Shown here in pieces: positions 25,375 through 33,900 of a stretch of 64,000 nucleotides of DNA (position 1 is the stretch's first letter; each line of letters begins with the position of its first letter). The notes below the pieces were generated by a model that was not told the DNA's origin, searched no databases, and saw only the letters and a list, made by a program, of their open reading frames with translations. The position numbers and the translations under genes are program-made. Location: assembly GCF_900091515.1 (NCBI RefSeq), contig NZ_LT607410.1, positions 3,224,001 through 3,288,000 of the forward strand, written 5' to 3'. This stretch comes from Micromonospora purpureochromogenes (lineage in GTDB: Bacteria > Actinomycetota > Actinomycetes > Mycobacteriales > Micromonosporaceae).

Positions 25375-26604
25375 TCAAGCGGTGGTCGCCAGGACGGCCT
25401 GCAGAGCTCGGTGGCGGATGGGGTCGTAGGGGACGCAGTCTTGCCAGCAGCGCCAGATCACGTGCAGCCAGGCGCGGGCGAGGATTCGTGTCGCGTGGGG
25501 GTGGTCGTGGCCCCGCGCTCGGGCTCGTTGGTAGAGGTCGGCGGCCCAGGGGTTGGCGTGGTGGGAGTCGCCGGCGAAGTCGATGACCGCTGCACGGAGT
25601 TGTTTGTCGACGGCCCAGCGGAAGCCGACGACTTTCACTTTCCCGGACTGCCTGGTCGAGGGTGCGGCGCCGGCCAGGCAGGTGAGTGCCTCCGGTGTCG
25701 GGAAGCGGCCGCGGGCGTCACCGATCTCAGCCAGAAGGCGGGCCGCTCGCACGATTCCCGCCCGGGGCAGGGACGTGAACACCTCCGCGTCGGGATGCTG
25801 GAGCAACTGGACCTCGATCTGTTCCTCCAGCGCGTTGATCTGCTCGCGCAGGGTAGTAAGCCCAGCCACCAACGCGGCGGTGACGTGCGCCCGGGCGGTG
25901 GCTTCAGGACCGGTGGTTCCGCGGGTAGCCGCGAGCAGATGGGCGTGCAGCAGCCCGGCTCGTGCCGGGTTGGGGTAGGAGACGGCGTGCAGCCAGTTCT
26001 GCAGTCTGCGTGGCGACAGCCAGTCGACCTTGTCCTGAGTCGGGAACCGAGTGAGGAAGCTCAGGGTGATGGCGGAGTCGATGTCGCGGAACAGCCCGAT
26101 CACGCCGGGGAGAACGTGTTCGAGGTGGGCTCGGAGTTGATTGGCCATCGCGACCCGGGCGGCGATGAGGTCCTTGCGGGCGCGGACGGTCATCCGCAAC
26201 GTGAGTGTCGCGGGAGAGTCGGGGGTGAGGGGACGCAGGCGGTGGTGATCGGTGCGGACGGTGTCGGCCAGGACGTAGGCGTCGAAGCGGTCGTCCTTGT
26301 TGCCGGCTGCCCCGTAGCGGCGGCGCAGGTGCTTGATCTGGTTCGGGGCGATCACGAAGACCGTGAGTCCTGCCTCGAGGAGGGCCTCGACGACGGGCCC
26401 GTCGGGACGTTCGATACCGACCTCGAGTACCCCGGTCTGCTGCAGGCAGCGCAGCAGCTTCCGCAGCCCCGTAGCGGTGTGTTCGACGATCATCCGTTGA
26501 ACCTCGACACCGTCGGGGCCAACGATCGCGAGGGCGTGTTCAGTGCTGGCCCAGTCGATGCCCGCGGTTGGTCGACGCATCGAGGGGTCGTGTTCGACAC
26601 TCAT
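25375..26604 (-). CDS. IS110-family transposase (DEDD recombinase)
   Basis: A 409-residue IS110-type transposase, apparently intact. The RuvC-like acidic residues are Asp17 (AGIDWAST), Glu65 (VGIERPDG) and Asp105/Asp108 (KDDRFDAYVLAD). The C-terminal transposase-20 domain has SLPRAGIVRAARLLAEIGD and CLAGAAPSTRQSGK. AAGGAGG lies 7 bases before the ATG. IS110 enzymes insert without terminal inverted repeats and are guided by a bridge RNA from the noncoding end. The full element ends cannot be fixed from one copy. Confidence 0.93.
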   Translation of the reverse strand: MSVEHDPSMRRPTAGIDWASTEHALAIVGPDGVEVQRMIVEHTATGLRKLLRCLQQTGVLEVGIERPDGPVVEALLEAGLTVFVIAPNQIKHLRRRYGAAGNKDDRFDAYVLADTVRTDHHRLRPLTPDSPATLTLRMTVRARKDLIAARVAMANQLRAHLEHVLPGVIGLFRDIDSAITLSFLTRFPTQDKVDWLSPRRLQNWLHAVSYPNPARAGLLHAHLLAATRGTTGPEATARAHVTAALVAGLTTLREQINALEEQIEVQLLQHPDAEVFTSLPRAGIVRAARLLAEIGDARGRFPTPEALTCLAGAAPSTRQSGKVKVVGFRWAVDKQLRAAVIDFAGDSHHANPWAADLYQRARARGHDHPHATRILARAWLHVIWRCWQDCVPYDPIRHRALQAVLATTA

Positions 26605-26643
26605 GGTGTCCTCCTTGCTGTTGCAGCAGCAGGTGGGCACCCA

Positions 26644-26732
26644 GTGGTCTCAGGACACGGAAGCCAGTCGCTCACTGATCGGCGCTCGACGGCGCTCAGC
26701 CCTGTCGCCAGTCATACGTGTCCTGGGACCAC
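26644..26732 (-). ncRNA. Candidate IS110 bridge RNA hairpin
   Basis: Arms 26644-26659 and 26717-26732 are 16-base complements with one mismatch, enclosing a 57-base loop with smaller pairings. It lies 40 bases upstream of the transposase ATG, within the noncoding left end where IS110-family bridge RNAs are encoded, and would be transcribed in the same direction. The target and donor loops cannot be assigned from a single copy. Confidence 0.5.
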
Positions 26733-27079
26733 CGGGCCCCGCGGAACTCATGCCGGACCTCTCAGGGTCGAGCGGACGAGGCGGTGGCCCGGTGGGGACC
26801 AGGTGCGCCGACGACCCGAAATCGCCGGCACCAGACACGGTGCCCGACGAGACCGCCGACAGGAAGAGTCTGCGCAGTGAGCGGATTTACGGGGCTTGGC
26901 GGTCGCCTTCGTGAACTGGTGGTGCATGCCCATCTCGCCGCCGTGGTAGTGGTTTCGACGGTGCCGCCGGCACGGTCCTCGGCTCACCCCGGCCGGCATC
27001 GCAAAATGCAGAAGCCTCGCGATCCCGCCCGCGGCGGGGGCGAATGCGGGTGCGGTGGCGAACAGGAGAAAATGGACGC

Positions 27080-27430
27080 ATGAGGGAGCGGGCCGGCCTG
27101 ACCCAGGTGGAGTACTTCGTACTGCACGAGTCCGACGGCGACACGCCCCTGCCCGAGATCGCCGACGCCTGGCTCGCCAACGGGGCGAGGTCCCCGACGG
27201 TCGAGGAGGCCGTGCCGACGCTCGCCGGGGCGCTGGTGAGCCTGACCGCCGACGGTCTGGTGGAGGTGCGGCGGTTCACCACCTGGCCGGCCGCCTGGAA
27301 CGGCGGCGTGCGGGTCGAGGATGAGCACCTGCGCGCCGAGGTGGGCGGCAGCGACCCCTGGCTGCCCGGCCCCGCCCGGATCGGTCTGCTGGTCGCCCGC
27401 ATCACCGAGGAGGGCGGGGCGTACCTCTGA
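27080..27430 (+). CDS. Hypothetical protein, possibly winged-helix-like
   Basis: A 116-residue protein without a recognised family name. GLTQVEYFVLHES, PTVEEAVPTLAGALVSLTADGLVEVRRFTTWP looks like helices followed by a beta wing, a MarR-like or winged-helix pattern, but no DNA-binding data support it. AGGAG lies 11 bases before the ATG. The next gene follows 42 bases later and they may be co-transcribed. Confidence 0.6.
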   Translation: MRERAGLTQVEYFVLHESDGDTPLPEIADAWLANGARSPTVEEAVPTLAGALVSLTADGLVEVRRFTTWPAAWNGGVRVEDEHLRAEVGGSDPWLPGPARIGLLVARITEEGGAYL

Positions 27431-27472
27431 CTCCCGCCCGGGGGTGTCGCGGCGCGGTGGCAGACTGGCCCG

Positions 27473-27802
27473 GTGGACGAGGATGCCGACGGGCAGTGGT
27501 ACGCGGTCCGCTGCGTGTTCCACAACGACGCCGGCGAGCCCATCGTCTACGAGGAGCGCATCACGATCTGGCGGGCGGGCAGCCTGGACGAGGCGATCGC
27601 CCTGGCCGAGGCGGAGGCCGTCGAGCACACCGACGGCATCTCCTTCACCTACTCGGGGCTCGCCCAGGCGTTCCACCTGTTCGACGAGCCGGGCCACGGC
27701 GCGGAGGTCTACTCGCTGATGCGGGACAGCCACCTGCCGCCCGACGAGTACCTGACCCGGTTCTTCGACACCGGCCACGAGCGCCAGGGGGCGGTGGGCT
27801 GA
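27473..27802 (+). CDS. DUF4288 family protein
   Basis: A 109-residue protein matching DUF4288: WYAVRCVFHNDAGEPIVYEERITIWRA and EAIALAEAEAVEHTDG. The family is small, cytoplasmic and uncharacterised. The GTG start lacks a strong ribosome binding site. Its stop is one base away from the stop of the convergent nucleotidyltransferase gene. Confidence 0.75.
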   Translation: MDEDADGQWYAVRCVFHNDAGEPIVYEERITIWRAGSLDEAIALAEAEAVEHTDGISFTYSGLAQAFHLFDEPGHGAEVYSLMRDSHLPPDEYLTRFFDTGHERQGAVG

Positions 27803-27803
27803 C

Positions 27804-28277
27804 TCAGCCGACCGCGGCCCGGAGCAGGGCGATGTCGTGCTGGTCGACGGCGCGCGGCGGGTAGCCCTCCCGGAAGCGCAACTGCTGGGCCACCGACAGG
27901 CAGGGCACCGGTCGCCCGTCGATGGCGCCCTCGGTGAAGCCGTCCGCGGCGTAGCCGAAGCTGGCGCCGTCCAGCCCCTCCTGGACCCCGGTGCCGTCCG
28001 GCCGGAACGCCACCGGGTGCAGGTCGACCCGCCGGCCGTCCGGCGCGGTCAGCTCGGCGCGGACCGGCAACCAGTCGACCGTCATGACGAAGCGGAGCCG
28101 GTCCAGCAGGGCGAGGACCTCCGCCTGCTGGGCCGCATCGACGGCGAGGTCGAGATCGCCGTGCGGTCGGGTCTGCCGGCCGACCACCGCGTCGACCGCC
28201 CAGCCGCCGGCCACCCAGGCCCGCAGCCCGTGCGCGGCGAACTCGGTCAGCAGCGCCGTCACCTCGTCTGCGTCCAC
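27804..28277 (-). CDS. Nucleotidyltransferase (aminoglycoside/lincosamide adenylyltransferase-like)
   Basis: A 157-residue nucleotidyltransferase. AWVAGGWAVDAVVGRQTRPHGDLDLAVD (residues about 19-46) contains the Gly-rich loop and the DLD metal-binding aspartates, like 2''-adenylyltransferase and LinB-type enzymes. RRVDLHPVAF supplies the third acidic residue. Stand-alone relatives in actinomycetes are often of unknown substrate, so antibiotic resistance should not be assumed. The GTG start lies inside the 3' end of the SARP/CGNR gene (19-base overlap), indicating coupling. Confidence 0.75.
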   Translation of the reverse strand: MDADEVTALLTEFAAHGLRAWVAGGWAVDAVVGRQTRPHGDLDLAVDAAQQAEVLALLDRLRFVMTVDWLPVRAELTAPDGRRVDLHPVAFRPDGTGVQEGLDGASFGYAADGFTEGAIDGRPVPCLSVAQQLRFREGYPPRAVDQHDIALLRAAVG

Positions 28278-29656
28278 CCGGCCAGCCTGCCAGAGGGTGC
28301 CGGCGCGCCCTGGCAGGGTGCGTCCGTGGCGGACCGGCCGCAGGTGGCGAGGCTGCACCACCGCCGCAGGCCGCTCTCGTCGAGGAACAGCCACCCGCAC
28401 CGCTCGTCGGGGCACACGCGCACGGTGAGCCGGCGCGGGTCGGCCAGCAGCTCGGCGGCGCTCCAGGCGACCGCGTGCACGGGCAGTCGCAGCCCGGCGC
28501 TCAGGTCCGGCCACCACCGGCCGCGACCGTCGGCGTCGCGTCGGAAGACCAGCGTCTTCGCGGCCTCCTCGGCGTACCGGGCGACAGCGTCGAAGGTGCG
28601 CTGGTCCTCGGGGTCGGTCAGGCAGGCGTACAGCCGGGCGCGCAGCGCGCGGGCCTCGTCGAGGGCGGCGTTCGCCCCGACCGGATTCCGGCGGGCCAGG
28701 TCGAGCAGGCGACCCACGGTCACCTCGTCGGCCAGCCCCACGTGGCCGGTCCAGACCGCCAGGGTGCGGTAGCCGCGCAGCCACTCCGCGCCCGGCATCG
28801 GCGGCTGGTGGCCCCAGCCGGCGAAGGTGTTGCAGAACTCCAGCGCCGGATGCCCGCCGACGCTCCACGGCAGGGACTCGCCGCGGACCCGCACCTCGTA
28901 CACCGGTCGGCCGGTCCGCTCCAGGCGGTGGTCGGCGCGCAGGATCCGCCGGTGCACCTCCCGCAGCCGGTCGCCCGGCTCGATCCCCAGGTCGTCCACC
29001 AGGGTGCGGCGGGTGCGCCGGTACAGCCGCAGCGCGTCGGCCTGCCGGTCGCCCCGGTACAGCGCGGTCATCAGGGTGGCGACCAGGTGCTCCCGGGTCG
29101 GGTGCCGGCCGACCACCGGGGTCAGCTCGGTCACCACGCGGGCGTGCTGCCCCAGCGCGAGCCGCGCCTCGGCGCGCAGCTCGACGCCGGTGAGCCGGCG
29201 CTCCTCCAGCGGCCCGTCCAGCCGTTCCCTCAGCATGTCGTCGGCCGTGCCGGCGAGCAGCCGGCCCCGCCGCAGCGCCAGCGCCCGGTCCAGCAGCCGG
29301 ACCCGGTCGGCCGGGTCGGTGGTGGTGGCCGCCCGGTCCACCAGTTGGACGAACTCCACCGCGTCGACCCGGTGCCCGTCGGGCTCCACCAGGTAGCCGT
29401 CGCCCCGGGTGGTGATCCGGACCTGGTACGGGGCCAGCGACGCCCGCAACCGTCCGATGTAGGTATGCACGGCACCCCGGGCCGAGGCCGGCGGGTCGCC
29501 GTTCCACACCAGGTCGATGAGCCGGTCGGTACTGACCAGGTGGCCGACATCCAGCAGCAGCACCGCGAGGACGCACCGCTCCTGCCGCCGGCACCCCAAC
29601 TCGACCGGCTCCCCGTCCCGCCGCGCCTCGAACGCCCCGAGCAGAAGAAACTCCAT
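28259..29656 (-). CDS. SARP-type regulator fused to an ABATE/CGNR zinc-finger module
   Basis: A 465-residue fusion. Residues 1-90 form an OmpR-like winged helix (FLLLGAFEARRDGEPVELG, RGAVHTYIGRLRASL), residues 95-245 the BTAD helical domain (AVEFVQLVDRAA, LMTALYRGDRQADALRLYRRTRR), and residues from about 265 an ABATE domain (HPALEFCNTFAGWG, GYRTLAVWTGHVGL). The C-terminus is a CGNR-type zinc finger, VRVCPDERCGWLFLD and RRWCSLATCGRS, in which the signature CGNR is CGRS. SARPs activate secondary-metabolite genes. The next genes downstream are a nucleotidyltransferase (overlapping). Whether it controls the metabolic operons in this window is unknown. Confidence 0.85.
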   Translation of the reverse strand: MEFLLLGAFEARRDGEPVELGCRRQERCVLAVLLLDVGHLVSTDRLIDLVWNGDPPASARGAVHTYIGRLRASLAPYQVRITTRGDGYLVEPDGHRVDAVEFVQLVDRAATTTDPADRVRLLDRALALRRGRLLAGTADDMLRERLDGPLEERRLTGVELRAEARLALGQHARVVTELTPVVGRHPTREHLVATLMTALYRGDRQADALRLYRRTRRTLVDDLGIEPGDRLREVHRRILRADHRLERTGRPVYEVRVRGESLPWSVGGHPALEFCNTFAGWGHQPPMPGAEWLRGYRTLAVWTGHVGLADEVTVGRLLDLARRNPVGANAALDEARALRARLYACLTDPEDQRTFDAVARYAEEAAKTLVFRRDADGRGRWWPDLSAGLRLPVHAVAWSAAELLADPRRLTVRVCPDERCGWLFLDESGLRRWCSLATCGRSATDAPCQGAPAPSGRLAGWTQTR

Positions 29657-29714
29657 ACCCGTCCTGACCCCCTGACCGCCCACCCCGGTTGTCACCCCGA
29701 CACCCCCATCGCCC

Positions 29715-29774
29715 GTTGATCATGGAGTTGTTGCCACGACACGCCGGGGGTGGGGCGATAACTTCATGATCAAC
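29715..29774. repeat. Dispersed inverted repeat, copy 1 (TGATCA-AGTT type)
   Basis: Arms 29715-29735 and 29754-29774 are 21 bases each with three mismatches. The core TTGATCATG-AGTT recurs, with variation, at 59832-59890. It lies in the intergenic space between divergent genes at 29656 and 29861. It may be a REP-like element or act as a terminator. Confidence 0.65.
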
Positions 29775-29860
29775 AGGGTGGGGGAGGGGTGGTGGTCAGG
29801 GGGTGGTGAGGGGAGGGGGTGAGGGTGGGGGCGGTTTGACGAGCCGATGGAGGAGTAGAG

Positions 29861-30385
29861 ATGGGTAGGAGAACGAGTGTCGCCCTGGTGGCGGCCGTGG
29901 TTGCGGTGGTCGCGGGCGGGGCGAGCCCGGCGGCCGCCGAGAGCACCGGGGGTACGGGGGGCTGGGTGCCCGCTCCGCAGGGATCCTTCGAACAGCCGGC
30001 CGGGGCCCGGTGCGACTTCGCCATCCGCAGCGAGCCCGTGCGCGACGAGGTCCGCAAGCTGGTGCTGGACACCAACCCGGACGGCTCGCCCCGCCGTGAG
30101 CTGTACGCGGGGGACCTGATCGTCAAGGTGACCAACACCGACAGCGGGGCGAGCACCCAGGTGGACGCCAGCGGCATGGCCCTGATCGAGTTCCACCCGG
30201 ACGGGTCGCAGACCTGGTACGCCAACGGCCCGGCGCTCTTCGGGTTCCGGCAGGACGGCGGCACGCTGCCGCGCGGGTTCTGGCTCATCGACGGGCAGTA
30301 CGTGATGGAGTTCAGCCCGACGTTCTACAAGACCCTCACCATGGTCCACGGCACGACGCACAACGTCTGCGAGGACCTGGACTGA
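29861..30385 (+). CDS. Secreted hypothetical protein
   Basis: A 174-residue protein with a clear signal peptide (MGRRTSVALVAAVVAVVAGG, cleavage after SPAAA, about residue 27). The mature part is rich in beta strands (RCDFAIRSEPV, LIVKVTNTDSG, MALIEFHPDGSQ, YVMEFSPTFY) and has two cysteines that could pair. No family is recognised and no catalytic motif is visible. A strong terminator follows 9 bases after its stop, so it is monocistronic. Confidence 0.75.
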   Translation: MGRRTSVALVAAVVAVVAGGASPAAAESTGGTGGWVPAPQGSFEQPAGARCDFAIRSEPVRDEVRKLVLDTNPDGSPRRELYAGDLIVKVTNTDSGASTQVDASGMALIEFHPDGSQTWYANGPALFGFRQDGGTLPRGFWLIDGQYVMEFSPTFYKTLTMVHGTTHNVCEDLD

Positions 30386-30394
30386 TCGTCCCGC

Positions 30395-30431
30395 CGCGTC
30401 CCCGGGTGGCCGTCGGCCGCCCGGGGACGCG
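30395..30431. terminator. Bidirectional terminator
   Basis: Perfect 12-base arms CGCGTCCCCGGG (30395-30406) and complement (30420-30431) around a 13-base loop. It separates the convergent secreted-protein gene and the candidate immunity gene (stop at 30435). Confidence 0.85.
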
Positions 30432-30434
30432 GGC

Positions 30435-30899
30435 TCAGACGGTCTCCTGCGAGATCTCGAACCCGGTCGGCGGCGAGTGGGTGAAACGGCCCCAGACCGG
30501 GTGCGCCGAGATCCGGGCGAACCAGTCGTCGAACGGCTCCGGCCCGCCCCGAAACCACCAGTCCTCGTGGTGCCCGGTCCACTCCGGGTCCGGCCCGAAC
30601 CGGTATTCGGCGTGCAACTGGACGTACTCCTCGTGGTCGCCGTCGGCGTCGACCACCTCGAACTGGCGCACGACGCTCAGGACGAACGCGGCGTCGCCGG
30701 TCGCGCCGACCGTCGCGTACTGGAACAGCAGGCCGTCCTGGTCGGGCAGCTCGGTCGACACCTCGAACTCGACGGCGGCGAAGCGTCGCACGGCGTCCAG
30801 CAGCCGGGCCGGCGGCGGGACGGTGGAGTCTGGCGCGGCGAAGCCGCCGAGGTCGCGGAAGGCGGCCTCGGCGGCTTCGATCGGCAGTCGTCGGGTCAT
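30435..30899 (-). CDS. Candidate immunity protein for the adjacent polymorphic toxin
   Basis: A 154-residue soluble protein without a recognised family. It lies 57 bases downstream of the toxin stop on the same strand, the standard place of an immunity gene. The composition is acidic and aromatic (ADGDHEEYVQLHAEYRFGP, HHEDWWFRGG, FDDWFARISAHPVWG), as is common in immunity proteins that cover a nuclease active site. No signal peptide, so it would act in the cytoplasm. The assignment rests on position and character, not on sequence homology. Confidence 0.6.
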   Translation of the reverse strand: MTRRLPIEAAEAAFRDLGGFAAPDSTVPPPARLLDAVRRFAAVEFEVSTELPDQDGLLFQYATVGATGDAAFVLSVVRQFEVVDADGDHEEYVQLHAEYRFGPDPEWTGHHEDWWFRGGPEPFDDWFARISAHPVWGRFTHSPPTGFEISQETV

Positions 30900-30956
30900 G
30901 CCGTCATCCTGCCCGCCCGGACCCGCCGGCGCGGGCCCGGGCGTCGGCGGGTCGGC

Positions 30957-33900
30957 CTACGGCCACGGCCCCGCCGCCAACTGCCTACCGATGTACGCCA
31001 GCACGTTGCGTGCCTCGGCCGCGGTCTTCGTCTGCAGGATCAACCGGTTGACCTCGGCGTAGTAGGCCGGACTGTGGGTGGTGGAGTGCACGGCCGCGCC
31101 GAGCGGGTTGGCCGAGCTGACGAACCGGGGCAGGTAGGCGCCGTTGGCCGCCTCGTTGATGCCCACCCCGAGGCTGGCCAGGTGCGCCCGGGCCGGTGCC
31201 GCTGCCTTGGCGCCGCTGGCCACGATGTGGTGCGCGGCGGTCTCCGCCGGGCGGACCACGTTCGCCGCGGTGAGGCTCCCCGCCAGGGCCTTCGCGTTCA
31301 CCGAACACGGACCCGAGTTGTGGACGAGCACCGCGTCGGCCGCCCGGCCGTCGCCGGTGACCACGTAGAAGGTGTGGATGCCCGCGACGGTCAAGTTGTG
31401 CACCCGGTCGACCCGGGTGTAGGGCGCGATCCCGTCCACCATGGCGGTGCGGCCGTCGGCCAGCCGGACGACGTCCCCGAGCGCGAGATCACCAGCGTCG
31501 ACCCAGGCCCCGGCCCCCGCCACCCAGAACGGGTGCTTGTCGGTGGCGGTGATGACCTCGCCGTTGACCTCCACGTCGACCAGGTGCTTCACGCCCTGGC
31601 CGATGATCAGGTGGGTGACCTCGCGGGGTCCGCGCTCACCGGTCTCCGGGTCCTCGGCGAGGACCAGGTCGCCGGTGCGGACGTCCTCGATCGGCTTGGT
31701 GCTGCCGTCGGCCATCACCACCCGGGTGCCGGCGGCGAAGCTGTTGCCGACACAGGGGATCTTTGCGGCCGTCTCGACCACCTTCTCGGCGGTGCTGGGC
31801 ACCGCGCGGGCCGCGACGTCGTCCGCGGCGGCCGCCGCCACCTTCGGCGCGGCAGTGGCCGCTCCCTTGATCGCCGAGGTGGCCATACTCGCGCCGGCGC
31901 TGCCGACGATCGAGATGCCCGCGTCGATCAGCTCCGCATTGGACTTGCTGACCCCGGCCGCCTGGAGGCCCGAACTGGTGAAGGAGCTGGTCTCCTCGCC
32001 GCTGAACAACTGCCGGGCGCCGCTGATGGCGACGTCCACGCCGTGCACCGCCACCGCGCCACCGGCGACCGCGCCCACACCCGTCCAGCTCGTCGCGGCC
32101 CCGAGTGCCACGCCCGCGGCGGCCTCGGCGACACCGCCGACGAGTTTCACCCCGCCGAGCACCCTGTTCCAGGGGAACCTGCCGTCGGGATCACCCAGGC
32201 GTATCGGGTTGTTGTAGGCGTACGTGTAGAGCGCCAGGTTCATCGACGCGTACACGCCGCCGTTCGGGGTGCCCTCCAGGTAGTTCTCCAGCACCGGGTC
32301 GGGCGTCTGCCAGACCTGGGTACGCGGGTCGTAGTAGCGGGCGCCGTAGTAGTAGAGGTTGGTCTCCTGGTCGTACTCCTTGCCGGTGAACTGGTGCGGC
32401 ACCGGCTGCGAGGAGTGCTCGGCGACCCAGGTCTCGCCACCGGGGAAGTACTGCAGGTGCTCGGCCATGCCGCCCTGGTCGTCGGTGACGAACCCGGTCG
32501 ACCCGAGGTGGTCGCTGTGCGAGTAGTACTGCCGGTCCTCGCGGCGGAAGTCCGGCTCGACCAGCTTGGTGATCAGCTTGTCCTGGCCGATGTAGACGTG
32601 CTTGAACTCCTGGTTGCCCCGGGTGGAGTAGTTCTGGTTCGGGTAGATGTGGAACTGCGCCCCGTCCTTGACCACCCGGCTGCCCTGGTCGTCGTAGTAG
32701 TAGCGGGCGCTGTTCGGGGTGCCGCCGGCGTTGTCGCAGGACGCCGGGGTCTGCGGCAGCGTCTGGCTCTGCACGTTCTCGTGGCTGCAGGCGAGGCGGT
32801 TCTCCTCGTCCCAGATCATCTGCCGGCGCGGCTTGGGCTGCTGCGACCGGCTGATCTGGTTGCCGTTCTCGTCGTACTGGAAGGTGTAGATGCCGATGCT
32901 GGTCGGTGCGTGCGGCTTCGCGCTGCCGTAGGCGTACCCGTAGTTGTAGCTGAGCTTGCCCTCGACGATCGTGTTGCCGTTGCTGACCAGCTCGTGGGTC
33001 TGGCTCTTGCTGGTGAGGTTGTGCAGGCTGTCGTACTTCAGGTCGACCCGGTAGCGGTCGGTCTGCGGGGTACGCGGCTGGTAGCTGCCCTCCGCGTGGG
33101 TGAGCTGGTAGAGGTCGTCATAGGTGTAGCTCTGCGTGCTCGGGCCGCCGACCTGCATGCCGACCTCGGGGCCGCTGGGCGCGACCGTGTCGTTGGCGAT
33201 CGACATGATGTTGCCGACGTTGTCGTAGCTGTAGTCCAGGTTGTGGAAGACGTAGCCGTTGGAGAGCTTCGCCTGGATGTTGCTCAGCCGCCGGTCCTCG
33301 GCGTTGTACGAGTAGCGGGTGCGGGTGCCGTTGCCGGTGTCCAGCAGGATCCGCTGCTCGAACTTGTCGTAGTCCAGCCGCTTCAGGTAGTCGTAGCTGA
33401 ACTCGCCCTTGACGCCCCGGGCCGAGTCCACCTGGCCGCCGCTGTTGTAGTGGTAGGAGAGCTTCTCCCGGTCCGGCCAGGTCATCGAGAGCATCCGGTT
33501 GAACGAGTCGAACCGGTACTCGGTGGTGAAGCTCTGGATGTGGCTGCCCTGGGCCGGGGTGGTGCGGGTCTCCTTGACCAGCTCGCCGAGCGGGCCGTAC
33601 CGGCGGTTGACCTTGCCGGCGCCGTCGACCACGTCGGTGATCCGGTTGGCCGCGTTCTCCGGCGCGCCCGGAGCCCCGTAGGTGTAGCTGACGTTGTTCG
33701 CCGGGAAGACCGGGTACCGGATCGCCTTGAGCCGGGTGTAGTCGTAGTCGTACTCGATCGCCTTAGACACCGCCGCCAGCTTGCTGGTGACCTTGCGGAC
33801 CAGGTTGTTGGCCAGGTCGAAGGTGGAGGTGACGGTGCCGGAGTCGGGGCTGGTCAGCGACGTGCGCCGGCCGAAGTTGTCGTACGTCGAGCGGGTGACG

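Larger units (their letters stand above)
25375..26732 (-). mobile_element. IS110-family insertion sequence (minimum extent)
   Basis: The transposase gene plus the structured upstream leader. Both ends are uncertain: the element probably extends a short way below 25375 and up to some point before 26900. No terminal repeats are expected for the family. The remainder of 26733-27079 contains no gene I can support. Confidence 0.75.

Noticed and set aside
24394..26880. An 828-codon plus-strand frame opposite the GNAT and IS110 genes
   Set aside because: It has no recognisable domain, and the minus-strand frames match known families with ribosome binding sites.
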